Origin: Sedimenticola hydrogenitrophicus
GTDB taxonomy: Bacteria; Pseudomonadota; Gammaproteobacteria; Chromatiales; Chromatiaceae
DNA length: 64,000 nt
Direction of reading: 5' to 3'
NCBI RefSeq assembly: GCF_029017505.1
Contig: NZ_JAQGEI010000010.1
Span: 1-64,000 of the forward strand
A model generated the notes under the pieces. It saw nothing but the letters and a program-made list of their open reading frames with translations, did no database searches and was not told the DNA's origin. Of this stretch, positions 1 through 9,459 are shown piece by piece (the stretch's first letter is position 1; each line of letters starts with the position of its first letter). Made by a program: the position numbers and the translations under genes.

Positions 1-1
1 C

Positions 2-2062
2 TGGGCGTCTTACCAGCTGATCGAGCAATACAAGCCGGGCAGCCACCACCCGATCTTCGATTCCGTGGTGGTGGTCACTGACCGCCGCGTGCTGGACAAG
101 CAGCTGAAGAACAACATCAAGCTGTTTTCCGAGGTAAAGAACATCGTCGCCCATGCCGAGAGTTCACAAGACCTCAAGAACTCACTGCAATCCGGCAAGA
201 AGATCATCATCACCACCATCCAGAAGTTTCCCTTCATCGTGGATGGTATCGACGACTTATCGGACAAGCATTTCGCTGTCATTATCGACGAGGCGCACAG
301 TTCTCAATCCGGCTCAGCGGCGGACAACCTGAACAAGTCGCTGGGCGAGGGCAGCCAGTACGACGACGGCGAGGACGAGGTTCAGGACAGGATTCTGGAG
401 GCCATGCGCCGCCGCAAGATGCGCGGCAATGCCTCATACTTTGCCTTCACCGCCACGCCGAAGAACGCCACCCTGGAACGCTTCGGCGTGCAGCAACCGG
501 ACGGCACCTTCAGGCCCTTCCACCTGTATTCCATGAAGCAGGCCATCGAGGAGGGCTTCATCCTCGATGTGGTAGCCAACTACACCACCTACCAGAGCTA
601 CTACGAGATCGAAAAGTCCATCCAGGACAACCCGTTGTTCGACAGTGCCAAGGCGCAGAAGAAGCTGCGTGCCTATGTCGAAGGCCACAAGGAGACCATC
701 GCCGTCAAAGCCGAGATTATGGTCAACCACATTATGGACCATGTGGTCGCGGCCAAGAAGCTCAAGGGCAAGGCCAAGGGAATGGTGGTTACCCGCAATA
801 TTGAGACGGCGATTCACTATTTCCAAAAGATTCGCGACCTACTGAGAGATCGCAGGGCCGGTTTCAAGGCAGTGATTGCCTTCTCGGGCAAGAAGACTGT
901 CGACGGTGTTGAGTACACCGAAGACAGTATCAACGGCTTTCCCGGCAAGGACATCGAAGACAAGTTCGACAGCGACGAATACCGCCTGCTGGTGGTTGCC
1001 AACAAATACCTGACTGGCTTCGACCAGCCCAAGCTGACCACCATGTACGTGGACAAGAAGCTGCAAGGCGTGCTGGCTGTGCAGGCCCTGTCCCGCCTGA
1101 ACCGCTGCAATCACAAGCTCGGCAAGCGCACCGAAGACATCTTCGTTCTCGATTTCTTCAACACCACCGACTCTATCAAGAAGGCGTTCGACCCGTTCTA
1201 CACGGCAACCAGCCTGTCATCGGCCACCGATGTGAATGTGCTCCACGAGCTGAAGGAGTCACTGGACGAAGAGGGTGTCTACGAATGGCATGAAGTCGAG
1301 CAATTCAACGAGCTGTTCTTTAAAAGCGTGCCAGCCGAACAACTCAGCCCGATCATCGATACCTGTGCAGAGCGTTTCAACAGCGAACTGGAACTAGACG
1401 ATGACGTGAAAGCCGACTTCAAGATCAAGGCCAAACAGTTCGTCAAAATCTACGCCCAAGTCGCCTGCATTCTGTCATTCGACAACATCGTCTGGGAAAA
1501 GCTGCACTGGTTCCTCAAGTTCTTGATCCCCAAGCTGAAGATCAAGGACAAGGATAAAGACGTCCTCGACGAACTGCTGGAGAGCGTCGACCTGTCCACT
1601 TACGGCCTCGAAAGAACAAAGCTCAGGGAAGAAATCGGGCTAGACAGCACTGAAAGTGAGATTGACCCACAAAACCCAAATCCTCGTGGCGTACCCGTAG
1701 ACGAAGAGCACAAAGACCCGTTGGACGAGATCATCAAGGTATTCAACGAACGCTGGTTCCAAGGCTGGGATGCCACCCCGGAAGAACAGCGGGTCAAGTT
1801 CATCAATATCGCCAAACACGTCATGGAAGACCCAAGCTACGAGACCCAGGTCGTCAACAATCCCGACAAACAGAACAGCCAACTGGCTTTGGAGAAACTC
1901 ATCCAGAACGCCGTCAGCAAAGAACGTCGCCGGGAATTGGATTTGTACAAGAGCTACGCGCAGGACCCGGAGTTCAAGCGGGCTTTTGACGCCTCGATAG
2001 CGAGATTGCTTTCGCAAGGCGACGGATTAATCCAAAAGCTACTTACAGACACTCAACGATAG
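2..2062 (+). CDS. hsdR: Type I restriction enzyme, R subunit (HsdR), 5'-truncated by the window edge
   Basis: This is the ATP-dependent translocase/endonuclease subunit of a type I restriction-modification complex. The frame is open from base 2, so the N-terminal nuclease domain and Walker A lie before the window. Visible SF2 helicase motifs are VVVTDRRVLDKQL, the DEAH box in VIIDEAHSSQSG, FAFTATPKNATL (motif III) and QALSRLNR (motif VI), followed by a long helical C-terminus. The next gene starts 16 bases after the stop, so the two are probably co-transcribed. Partner hsdM and hsdS genes would lie upstream and cannot be seen. The family call is secure; specificity is not predictable. Confidence 0.95.
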   Translation, partial: WASYQLIEQYKPGSHHPIFDSVVVVTDRRVLDKQLKNNIKLFSEVKNIVAHAESSQDLKNSLQSGKKIIITTIQKFPFIVDGIDDLSDKHFAVIIDEAHSSQSGSAADNLNKSLGEGSQYDDGEDEVQDRILEAMRRRKMRGNASYFAFTATPKNATLERFGVQQPDGTFRPFHLYSMKQAIEEGFILDVVANYTTYQSYYEIEKSIQDNPLFDSAKAQKKLRAYVEGHKETIAVKAEIMVNHIMDHVVAAKKLKGKAKGMVVTRNIETAIHYFQKIRDLLRDRRAGFKAVIAFSGKKTVDGVEYTEDSINGFPGKDIEDKFDSDEYRLLVVANKYLTGFDQPKLTTMYVDKKLQGVLAVQALSRLNRCNHKLGKRTEDIFVLDFFNTTDSIKKAFDPFYTATSLSSATDVNVLHELKESLDEEGVYEWHEVEQFNELFFKSVPAEQLSPIIDTCAERFNSELELDDDVKADFKIKAKQFVKIYAQVACILSFDNIVWEKLHWFLKFLIPKLKIKDKDKDVLDELLESVDLSTYGLERTKLREEIGLDSTESEIDPQNPNPRGVPVDEEHKDPLDEIIKVFNERWFQGWDATPEEQRVKFINIAKHVMEDPSYETQVVNNPDKQNSQLALEKLIQNAVSKERRRELDLYKSYAQDPEFKRAFDASIARLLSQGDGLIQKLLTDTQR

Positions 2063-2078
2063 GCAGGGAGAAGGCGAA

Positions 2079-4700
2079 ATGGTGCTTATGGACGAAATCT
2101 TGGGCTGGTCGCAAACCCTGTCCCCGTGGAAGCAGGACGCACTTCGCCGGTTGTTGATCCGGGATGGTGTGCTGGAGCCAGGGGACTATGACGAGCTGTT
2201 CAGCATGATGCTGGCTGCACACGGACTTGGAGATGGAAATGAACCTGAGCCACAGCCACTTGCCGCTGAGCACATACCCGTGAATCCCGCGCAAGCACCG
2301 CACGTCGAAGTATTGGCGTTGCGGAAGCTAAAAAACGTCAACCGCCTCGCTGGCGGACAGACCCTGTCTTTCGAACCGGCTGGGATCACGGTCATCTATG
2401 GTGCAAACGGTAGCGGAAAGTCCGGTTATGCGCGGGTAATGAAGAAAGCGTGCCGCGCACGCGAAGATAGTGAAAAGATACACACGGATTTGACCGACGC
2501 GGCAGCACGGGCAGCCGTACCCAGCGCACTCTTCGATTTGCAAGAAAATGGGAATTCAAAGCAGATTCCGTGGCAGATGAATCGAGCCTCTCCGGAAGAA
2601 CTGGCAACGATTTCAGTATTCGATAGCTCATGCGCCCGAATATACCTGAAACCCAACCAGGATGTTGCTTACCTGCCGTATGGATTGGACATCGTCAAAA
2701 ACTTTGGTGATGTCGTGTTACCTGAGTTACGACAGCGGGTGGATCGGGAACTTGCCGCACTAAACACAAGTTCGGCAGATTTTGAACACCTCAAGGGAGG
2801 CACCGAAATCGGTAGGGTGCTGACGGGCTTAAGCCACCTCACAGACGAAAAAACGTTGGAGCCGTTTGCTGACTTCAGTCCAGAAGACGAACAGGAACTT
2901 GAAGCGCTGATAAAAACCCTTGCTGAGGACTCTCCGAAGGACAAAGCAGACGAGCTGACCGGTTCGTATCAGAGATTGAAGGCTCTGGCAAACGAGGTTT
3001 CTGAACAAGGAAAGCACCTCACTGCAAATTCCATCAAAGTGATCCGTGTGATCCTGGATAATTTGGATACGGCGGAAAAGGCGGTCGAGGCTGCCAGCAA
3101 ATTGCTCCATACCGACGAAGAACCCTTGAAGGGCACCGGGGGTAGGGAATGGAAGGTGCTTTTCGAGGCTGCGCAGAAGTTCGCACAAGCTGCGGACTAT
3201 GCCGAAAACGACGACCTCCCATCGAAAACAGGCGAGAAATGCGTGTTATGCCAACAGCCTTTGAGTGACGACGGCGCGAATAGGCTTTCTAAGTTCAAGG
3301 CGTTCGTGGCAAACGAGGCTTCCACAACGTTGCGCGAACAGACAGCGAAATACGACAAGTTGATTGAGCGAGTCTCGGCCCGAAAGGTTGGTTTTGATCC
3401 CACCAAAACCCTGCGTGGGGAACTGGAACGCCTCAACGCTCAGCTGGCAAACGACACCTTTGATCTTGAAACGCAGCTAAGAGAACGTACAGACGCACTT
3501 CTTGCATCCATCAAGTCTCGAAACTATGCGGGAATCGACGAGTTTGATGTATCGGATATTCGCGGTCGGCTCAGGCAACGAGCCGCAGCTCAGTTGAAAG
3601 CGGCACGTCGATATTCGCGAGCTTTCGATCCGAAGAAACGCGCCGAATTGGAACAACAGAAGTCGGAACTCAATGCCAAGAAGCAATTCGCAACGCTTGC
3701 ACATGCGGTGACTACATGCCTCATCAACATGAAGCGGAAGAACTTGCTCACCAAGTGCAATGCGGCGCTTGATACACGGACGATTTCTAATAAAACCAAA
3801 GAGTTATCCGAAGTTCACGTGAACGACGAGCTGTTCACGGCGCTGAAATCCGAGTTTCGTCGGCTTAAAGTGAGGGAAGTTCGTGTAGTCCTTGATACGA
3901 GAGTCAGGCGTGGAATCCCGCAACAAACGCTCAGCTTGGATTTCAACGGGTCTGGTCGCCAGGAAAAGCTCGAAGAAGTGCTGAGTGAAGGCGAGCAACG
4001 AGCAATAGCGCTGTCATCGTTCTTCGCAGAACTTCAGCTGGCCAACCATCGAGGAGGCATTTGCTTCGACGACCCGGTTTCCTCGTTGGATCATCAGCGG
4101 CGGCACTTGGTCGCTAAACGTCAGGTGGAAGAAGCCCAGAACAGACAAGTTATTGTATTTACGCACGATGCGTCATTTCTTGGGCAGCTGCGTGATCAAA
4201 TCAAACGCACAGGCGTGAAGCATAAGATTCATCATCTCGAATGGGACAATCAACGCCCAGGCAATGTGCGAAATGGCTTGCCATGGGATCAGCAGAAAGT
4301 CAGCCAACGGGTCGACAGGTTGGAGCAGCTCCAGCGAAAGATGAACCGTGAATGGGGAGCGGCACAACCCAATGATGAGCAAGTACAGGAGATGCGGAGC
4401 TGCTATTCAAAGTTACGAGCAACCGTTGAGCGGGCAGTTCAGGATGAAGTGCTGGCCGGGACTGTCCAGCGATTTAGCGACTACATCCAGCCGAAGATGC
4501 TCGACAAAGTAATAAAGGGATTCACAGCTGCGGAGAACACGCGTATTCAAGAGCTTTACCAACGATGCAATGACGTGGTCGATGCTCACGACGCTTCAGC
4601 CGATGGTCAGAAGCAAGTACCAACGCCAGACGAGTTCAAAGACGACATTGACGAGTTGAAGGCGATCATCGCAGCAATCGGGGCAAACCAGAAACACTGA
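2079..4700 (+). CDS. AAA_13-family ATPase, RloC/PrrC-like, in the restriction locus
   Basis: An 873-residue ABC/SMC-type ATPase. Walker A is GANGSGKS at about residues 108-115, the ABC signature is LSEGEQRAIAL near 634, and Walker B with D-loop is ICFDDPVSSLD near 660. Long charged helices separate the two halves. A CVLC pair near 388-391 resembles the zinc hook of Rad50 and RloC. The C-terminus has an R780-x3-E784 pair and H837, reminiscent of the Arg-Glu-His anticodon-nuclease triad of PrrC and RloC. RloC genes were first named as restriction-linked ORFs. The start has an AGGGAGAAGG ribosome site. A role as a phage-defence ATPase is likely; nuclease activity is inference. Confidence 0.8.
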   Translation: MVLMDEILGWSQTLSPWKQDALRRLLIRDGVLEPGDYDELFSMMLAAHGLGDGNEPEPQPLAAEHIPVNPAQAPHVEVLALRKLKNVNRLAGGQTLSFEPAGITVIYGANGSGKSGYARVMKKACRAREDSEKIHTDLTDAAARAAVPSALFDLQENGNSKQIPWQMNRASPEELATISVFDSSCARIYLKPNQDVAYLPYGLDIVKNFGDVVLPELRQRVDRELAALNTSSADFEHLKGGTEIGRVLTGLSHLTDEKTLEPFADFSPEDEQELEALIKTLAEDSPKDKADELTGSYQRLKALANEVSEQGKHLTANSIKVIRVILDNLDTAEKAVEAASKLLHTDEEPLKGTGGREWKVLFEAAQKFAQAADYAENDDLPSKTGEKCVLCQQPLSDDGANRLSKFKAFVANEASTTLREQTAKYDKLIERVSARKVGFDPTKTLRGELERLNAQLANDTFDLETQLRERTDALLASIKSRNYAGIDEFDVSDIRGRLRQRAAAQLKAARRYSRAFDPKKRAELEQQKSELNAKKQFATLAHAVTTCLINMKRKNLLTKCNAALDTRTISNKTKELSEVHVNDELFTALKSEFRRLKVREVRVVLDTRVRRGIPQQTLSLDFNGSGRQEKLEEVLSEGEQRAIALSSFFAELQLANHRGGICFDDPVSSLDHQRRHLVAKRQVEEAQNRQVIVFTHDASFLGQLRDQIKRTGVKHKIHHLEWDNQRPGNVRNGLPWDQQKVSQRVDRLEQLQRKMNREWGAAQPNDEQVQEMRSCYSKLRATVERAVQDEVLAGTVQRFSDYIQPKMLDKVIKGFTAAENTRIQELYQRCNDVVDAHDASADGQKQVPTPDEFKDDIDELKAIIAAIGANQKH

Positions 4701-4945
4701 GATTGATTAGACAGAGCGCGGTTAAGGGGGGTGAATTTTAGGCGTTATTGCAAAATTTCTTTAGTAGTTGTTGCAAACGACCACCGCACGGCATTCCAGG
4801 CTGATTCCTCTATCTTAGTTATTTAACATAATATACATTATGCGCAATTATTGATTAGGCAGAATACCATTGACAATGTTGTTCAGGGGCTGGATTTATC
4901 TTGGTAAAGACCGCTATTCTGCAAATCAACAGCGGTAATCCCACG

Positions 4946-6100
4946 ATGGTTAAAATGAACAACACGCAAAATCCATTCGCTCTGAGTGATGATCTGATCT
5001 ATCTGAACCATGCGGCGGTCTCCCCCTGGCCGTTAGGTACGGCGGAGACCGTTAAGCGCTTCGCCGAGGAAAATGCCCGGCTCGGCGCCAGCAATTACCT
5101 GCAGTGGATGGATACGGAGCGCCAGTTGCGGGACAACCTGGCCTGGTTGATCAATGCGCCGTCCGCGGATGATATTGCCATTCAGAAAAGCACGTCCGAG
5201 GCACTGTCGGCCATCGCCCACGGTCTGGAGTGGCAAGCTGGCCAGAATGTGGTGTTTCTGAAACAGGAGTTTCCGTCCAATCGAGTGGTCTGGCAGAGCC
5301 TGGAGCGCTATGGGGTGACGGCCCGGATGATCGACCCCGGCCCTGGCCAGGAGCCCGAGGCCGCGCTGCTGGCGGCCTGTGACAAAAATACCCGGCTGAT
5401 CAGTGTCAGTTCCGTGCAGTATGCGTCCGGGTTGCGGATGGATTTGTTGCGAATCGGGGAATATGCCAATAAAAACAATGTCTTGTTTTGTGTGGATGCG
5501 ATTCAGAGCCTGGGTGCCCTGGCCTTTGATGTGGCCGAGGTCGGTGCTGATTTCGTGGTGGCGGATGGCCATAAATGGATGTTGGGACCGGAGGGCGTGG
5601 CGCTGCTGTATACCGACAAGCGTATCCGTGAGCAGCTCACGCTGCATCAGTTCGGCTGGCACATGCTGGAAACCGCTGGGGATTTCGATGCTCTGGCGAC
5701 GGATCCGGCCAGCAGCGGACGCCGCTTTGAGTGCGGTAGCCCCAATATGCTGGGAATTCATGCGCTCAACAGCAGTCTTTCGCTGATACGGGAGATCGGA
5801 TTGGAGCGCATTTCGGCGGATATCCTGCGCAACACGGATCTGCTGGTCCAGCTGATCTCGGATCACCCACGACTTGAACTAATCAGTTCGGCCGATCCGG
5901 AGCGACGCTCCGGTATAGTCACCTTCAAGGTGCGCGGCGGCGACCAGGAGAAGATATATCGTGAGCTGATGCAGCGCCAGGTGATCTGCGCGGCGCGTGG
6001 CGGTGGTATCCGATTCTCGCCCCATTTCTATACCGGGCAGCGTAAACTGATCGATGCGCTACAGATTCTGGATCGGGTAATAACTAATAAAACTGATTAA
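4946..6100 (+). CDS. Class V PLP-dependent aminotransferase (cysteine desulfurase-like fold)
   Basis: A fold-type I PLP enzyme related to cysteine desulfurases, kynureninases and isopenicillin N epimerases. It starts with the family motif YLNHAAVSPWP and has the cofactor lysine at about K210 in VADGHKWMLGPEG, plus the C-terminal AARGGGIRFSPHFY segment typical of this branch. I see no clear active-site loop cysteine of the IscS type, so a desulfurase role is not assured. The start is uncertain: ATG codons at 4946 and 4955 and an in-frame TTG at 4901 are all possible, none with a strong ribosome site. It stands alone, about 250 bases after the restriction locus. The substrate is unknown. Confidence 0.85.
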   Translation: MVKMNNTQNPFALSDDLIYLNHAAVSPWPLGTAETVKRFAEENARLGASNYLQWMDTERQLRDNLAWLINAPSADDIAIQKSTSEALSAIAHGLEWQAGQNVVFLKQEFPSNRVVWQSLERYGVTARMIDPGPGQEPEAALLAACDKNTRLISVSSVQYASGLRMDLLRIGEYANKNNVLFCVDAIQSLGALAFDVAEVGADFVVADGHKWMLGPEGVALLYTDKRIREQLTLHQFGWHMLETAGDFDALATDPASSGRRFECGSPNMLGIHALNSSLSLIREIGLERISADILRNTDLLVQLISDHPRLELISSADPERRSGIVTFKVRGGDQEKIYRELMQRQVICAARGGGIRFSPHFYTGQRKLIDALQILDRVITNKTD

Positions 6101-6178
6101 TAATACTCGTTAACCTATTGTATAAAATATACTATTAGCTTAGTTAATAACAACTTCCCAGGAACGTAAATTCATATC

Positions 6179-6580
6179 ATGAGTAAATACCCCATCGAAG
6201 AGCGCAATCCCGGTGAACGTCAGTTAACGGTCAGGGTTCTCGCCATGCCGGCGGACACCAACCCTTCCGGGCATATTTTTGGTGGCTGGCTGATGTCCCA
6301 GGTCGACATTGCCGGCAGTCTCATCGCCATGCAGGTGGCCGACGCCCGGGTGGTGACGGTCGCCGTGCACGATTTCCAGTTCGAAAAGCCGGTGCATGTG
6401 GGGGATCTGGTGAGCTGTTATGCCGAAGTCGAGCGTAAGGGGAACACCTCGATTCGGGTCAAGGTGGAAGTCTATGCGGAGCGGGACAGGGATCCCCATA
6501 CCGTCGGGCGGGTGGCCGTGGCCTCCATTACCTACGTGGGGCTGGATGAGGACTCCCGGCCGAAAATACTTAAAAAATAG
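6179..6580 (+). CDS. yciA: Acyl-CoA thioesterase, YciA-like hotdog protein
   Basis: A 133-residue hotdog-fold thioesterase that would hydrolyse acyl-CoA to free acid and CoA in the cytoplasm. The motif NPSGHIFGGWLMSQVDIAG carries the acidic catalytic residue and the Gly-rich turn found in YciA and BFIT-type enzymes. The length matches YciA (about 130). The gene is followed 23 bases later by the convergent tatD, so it ends its own transcript. A long AT-rich leader of about 78 bases separates it from the aminotransferase. Chain-length preference cannot be read from sequence. Confidence 0.88.
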   Translation: MSKYPIEERNPGERQLTVRVLAMPADTNPSGHIFGGWLMSQVDIAGSLIAMQVADARVVTVAVHDFQFEKPVHVGDLVSCYAEVERKGNTSIRVKVEVYAERDRDPHTVGRVAVASITYVGLDEDSRPKILKK

Positions 6581-6603
6581 ATCACAAAGATAATGTAACT
6601 AAC

Positions 6604-7380
6604 TTATTTATCAGTTAAAAATAATCTATTGAAGTTATCTGTCGTGAGTGCTTCAAGCTGTTCACGGGTGAGTCCACGGAGTTCGGCAATCTTATCTGCG
6701 ACGTACCCCACATAGGCCGGAATATTGGATTTCCCCCTATGGGGTATCGGCGCCAGGTAGGGAGAATCGGTCTCGATCAGGAGCCTGTCCTGCGGTACCT
6801 TTTTCGCCACCTCCCGCAGATCGGCCGCGCTGTTGAAGGTGATGATGCCGGAGAATGAGATGTAGAAACCCAGATCCAGCGCCTGCCGGGCCATGTCCCA
6901 ATCCTCGGTAAAGCAGTGCATTACCCCACCGACGCTATCGGCCCCCTCCTCCCGCATGATACGCAGGGTGTCTTCCTTGGCCGCCCGGGTGTGAATAATC
7001 AGCGGCTTGCTACAGAGCCTGGCCGCGGCGATATGGCGCCGGAAGCGCGTCCGCTGCCATTCCAGGTCCCCCTCGCTGCGAAAATAGTCGAGACCGGTCT
7101 CGCCGATTGCCACGTTTTTCTGGTGCCGGGCGAGTGTCGCCAACTCCTCCGGACTGGGTTCCTGGCGGTCCCGGTCATTGGGGTGGACTCCTACGGAGAT
7201 GGAGATGTCGGGCTGATCTTCTACCAGGGCCAGCATCGCCGGGTAGCTCTCCAGATCGATGGAGACGCAGAGGATATGACCCACGCCGGCCGCCCGGGTG
7301 GAATCGAGCAGGGTCTGGAAGTTGTTATCGAAGGGCGCCAGGTCCAGGCGGTCCAGGTGGCAATGGGAGTCTACAAGCAT
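6604..7380 (-). CDS. ycfH: TatD family metal-dependent hydrolase (YcfH type)
   Basis: A TIM-barrel amidohydrolase of the TatD DNase family, 258 residues. The metal ligands are visible: H6 and H8 in DSHCHLD, E in VAIGETGLDYF, H in LIIHTRAAKED, H in GVMHCFTEDW and D in LLIETDSPYLAP. It is the last gene of the tmk-holB-pilZ-ycfH run, as in many gammaproteobacteria, with about 55 bases between pilZ and its ATG. The family has 3'-5' DNase activity or removes damaged 3' ends; the in vivo role of this paralogue is less certain. Confidence 0.92.
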   Translation of the reverse strand: MLVDSHCHLDRLDLAPFDNNFQTLLDSTRAAGVGHILCVSIDLESYPAMLALVEDQPDISISVGVHPNDRDRQEPSPEELATLARHQKNVAIGETGLDYFRSEGDLEWQRTRFRRHIAAARLCSKPLIIHTRAAKEDTLRIMREEGADSVGGVMHCFTEDWDMARQALDLGFYISFSGIITFNSAADLREVAKKVPQDRLLIETDSPYLAPIPHRGKSNIPAYVGYVADKIAELRGLTREQLEALTTDNFNRLFLTDK

Positions 7381-7435
7381 TCCAAACTCTTGGCTGTACT
7401 GGGAAGAAGGCCGGCTGACCTGACGGAGCAGCCGC

Positions 7436-7795
7436 CTACATGGTGTGTGTGGGACGATCGGATTTCAGGGCGCCGGCCAGGTAGCCCTCGATCTTGTTTC
7501 TCGCCATACCGCCATCCTGATCGCTGAACTGAACGCCGATACCCGCCGCACGGTTGCCTTCGGCCCCTACCGGAGTGATCCAGATGATCTTGCCGGCCAC
7601 TGGTATGCGTTCCGTCTCCTCCATCAAGGTCAGAAGCATGAATACCTCATCTCCCAGGTTATATTTCTTATTGGTGGGAATGAAAAGCCCGCCATTTTTT
7701 ACGTACTGCATATAGGCTGCGTACAGGGCATTCTTGTCCTTGATGGTCAAAGAGAGAATACCCTGTCGGGCTGTCGGTGCATTCGTTACAGACAT
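7436..7795 (-). CDS. pilZ: PilZ domain protein of the type IV pilus type
   Basis: A single-domain PilZ protein of about 119 residues. Its N-terminus matches the pilus-assembly PilZ group (ILSLTIKDKNALYAAYMQYV, GGLFIPTNK) and lacks the RxxxR c-di-GMP binding motif, as in the PilZ of Pseudomonas and Xanthomonas, which interacts with the PilB/FimX pathway. I chose ATG at 7795, seven bases after the holB stop; an in-frame TTG at 7816 would overlap holB. The position next to holB and tmk is conserved in gammaproteobacteria. Family assignment is firm; the pilus link rests on homology. Confidence 0.88.
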   Translation of the reverse strand: MSVTNAPTARQGILSLTIKDKNALYAAYMQYVKNGGLFIPTNKKYNLGDEVFMLLTLMEETERIPVAGKIIWITPVGAEGNRAAGIGVQFSDQDGGMARNKIEGYLAGALKSDRPTHTM

Positions 7796-7802
7796 ACCAC
7801 TA

Positions 7803-8816
7803 TCACTCAACTCCAATACCCGCCCAATCCAGCAGCAGGCTCTCCAGTTGCATCTGTGTATTCAGCTGGCTACCCAGTGTCCGGTTTGCCTCAAACAGTC
7901 GGTCCATCAGCGCATACAGTCTTCTAGAGTTTACCTTTCGCGCCAGCGCTTGCAAGCGATCCCTTTGATCCACATTGATTATATTGGCAGATTCTACCGC
8001 AATCTTTACCCTTATCAGGTCGATCACCCAGCCGCTGAACCATTTGAGGACGCCGTCCTGCTCCAGGTTGCTCCAACGCAGTGCCACCGTGAGCGGGTCC
8101 TGTGCGCCCTTCAGGACCGATGTCAGCTCCTCGATCATCCTGGCGCGCTCTTCCAAGGTGCCATCCCGAGCATATTTCACCGCCAGCAAGGGGCCGCCAG
8201 CGGCCAGCGAGAGGAGTAACCGGAGATCGGCCGTCCCCTGCACCTGCCGGCTCAACCAGGCGAGCGCGGCGCTTTCATCCGGGGGCGTGAAGTGATAACG
8301 CTGGCAGCGGCTGCGAATGGTTGCCGGGAGACGCCCCGACTGGGCGGTCACCAGAATGATCACGGTGCGGTCCACCGGTTCTTCCAGAGTCTTCAGCAGA
8401 CTGTTTGCCGCAGCGCTATTCAGTGCGTCGGCCGGCTCGATGATAATTACCTTGAAACCGCCGGAACGGCTGGTGAGGGCACCCTTTTGGGTGAACTCCC
8501 TGATGGTATCGATCTTGATCACCTTGCCCGGCTCTTCCGGTTGCAGCAAGGTGAAATCCGGGTGGGTCGACGCCTGTAGTAGCCGACAGTTCTGACAACT
8601 GTCGCACGGCTTGCCGTTTCCCCGCACTTCACTGCATAACAGTGATGCCGCCAAACGATGCGCAAACCAGGATTTCCCCAGGCCGACACCGCCGGTCAGC
8701 AACAGCGCATGGGGCAGGCGTTCCGATTGCCTTGCCGACAGAAGGCGTTGCCAGTTCGCCTCCTGCCAGGGCAGAACGGCCTCATCGACGAGGCTCGCCG
8801 ACAGATGATCATCCAT
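7803..8816 (-). CDS. holB: DNA polymerase III delta prime subunit
   Basis: The delta prime subunit of the clamp-loader complex, which loads the beta sliding clamp with gamma/tau and delta. Walker A-like GGVGLGKS is at residues 42-49, the zinc module follows (PCDSCQNCR plus an upstream Cys), and the SRC arginine-finger motif is in TIRSRCQRYHF. It has 337 residues, normal for HolB. Its start overlaps the end of tmk by eight bases, suggesting translational coupling. Expression is expected to be constitutive with the replication and lipid genes of this cluster. Confidence 0.96.
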   Translation of the reverse strand: MDDHLSASLVDEAVLPWQEANWQRLLSARQSERLPHALLLTGGVGLGKSWFAHRLAASLLCSEVRGNGKPCDSCQNCRLLQASTHPDFTLLQPEEPGKVIKIDTIREFTQKGALTSRSGGFKVIIIEPADALNSAAANSLLKTLEEPVDRTVIILVTAQSGRLPATIRSRCQRYHFTPPDESAALAWLSRQVQGTADLRLLLSLAAGGPLLAVKYARDGTLEERARMIEELTSVLKGAQDPLTVALRWSNLEQDGVLKWFSGWVIDLIRVKIAVESANIINVDQRDRLQALARKVNSRRLYALMDRLFEANRTLGSQLNTQMQLESLLLDWAGIGVE

Positions 8817-9453
8817 GGTGCTGTTCCTGCACGAACCGTTCTATGATGAGACGAATCTGCGCCTGTACCTGGGCCAGTGGCACCGCCGCGTCAATGACCC
8901 GGACGCGCTGGCTGTCACTTTGGGCAATCTCCAGGTAGGTCGATCGCACCCGTTCAAAAAAGGCGTGCTGCTCCACTTCGAAGCGATCCGGTTCGGAGCG
9001 CTGTTCCGCACGATCCAGCCCGGTCTCGATCGGCAGATCCAGCAACAGGGTCAGATCGGGTTTCAGACCCTGCTGCACCCACTCCTCAAGTGCGCGAATC
9101 CGCGCCATCTCGATCCCGCGACCGCCACCCTGATAGGCGTAGGAGGCGTCGGTGAATCGGTCACAGAGTACCCATTTCCCGGCATTCAGGGCCGGTAAAA
9201 TGATCCGTGCCAGATGCTCCGCCCTGGCGGCAAACATCAGCATCAGTTCGGTGTCCTTGGCCATACCGGTGTGCTTGTGGCCCAACAGGAGGTCGCGGAT
9301 CTCCTCCCCCAGGGCGGTGCCACCGGGTTCACGGGTGAAAACCACTTCGACTCCCGACTGTTCCAGCAGATCGCGGATAAAGGCCAGGTTGGAGCTCTTG
9401 CCAGCCCCCTCGCCTCCCTCTACCGTGATGAACTTTCCTTTGGTGACTGTCAT
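8809..9453 (-). CDS. tmk: Thymidylate kinase
   Basis: Phosphorylates dTMP to dTDP in the dTTP pathway. The P-loop EGGEGAGKS is at residues 12-20, the substrate motif is REPGGTALGEEIR, and the DR motif is in CDRFTDASYAYQGGGRG. The length of 214 is standard. It is placed between mltG (six bases upstream) and holB (overlapping), the usual gammaproteobacterial order. I see nothing unusual in the protein. Confidence 0.97.
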   Translation of the reverse strand: MTVTKGKFITVEGGEGAGKSSNLAFIRDLLEQSGVEVVFTREPGGTALGEEIRDLLLGHKHTGMAKDTELMLMFAARAEHLARIILPALNAGKWVLCDRFTDASYAYQGGGRGIEMARIRALEEWVQQGLKPDLTLLLDLPIETGLDRAEQRSEPDRFEVEQHAFFERVRSTYLEIAQSDSQRVRVIDAAVPLAQVQAQIRLIIERFVQEQHHG

Positions 9454-9459
9454 ATTCAG

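Noticed and set aside
4701-4945. A further gene of the restriction locus after the ATPase
   Set aside because: The 245-base stretch is AT-rich, with no frame long enough and no ribosome site; only weak promoter-like AT tracts are visible.
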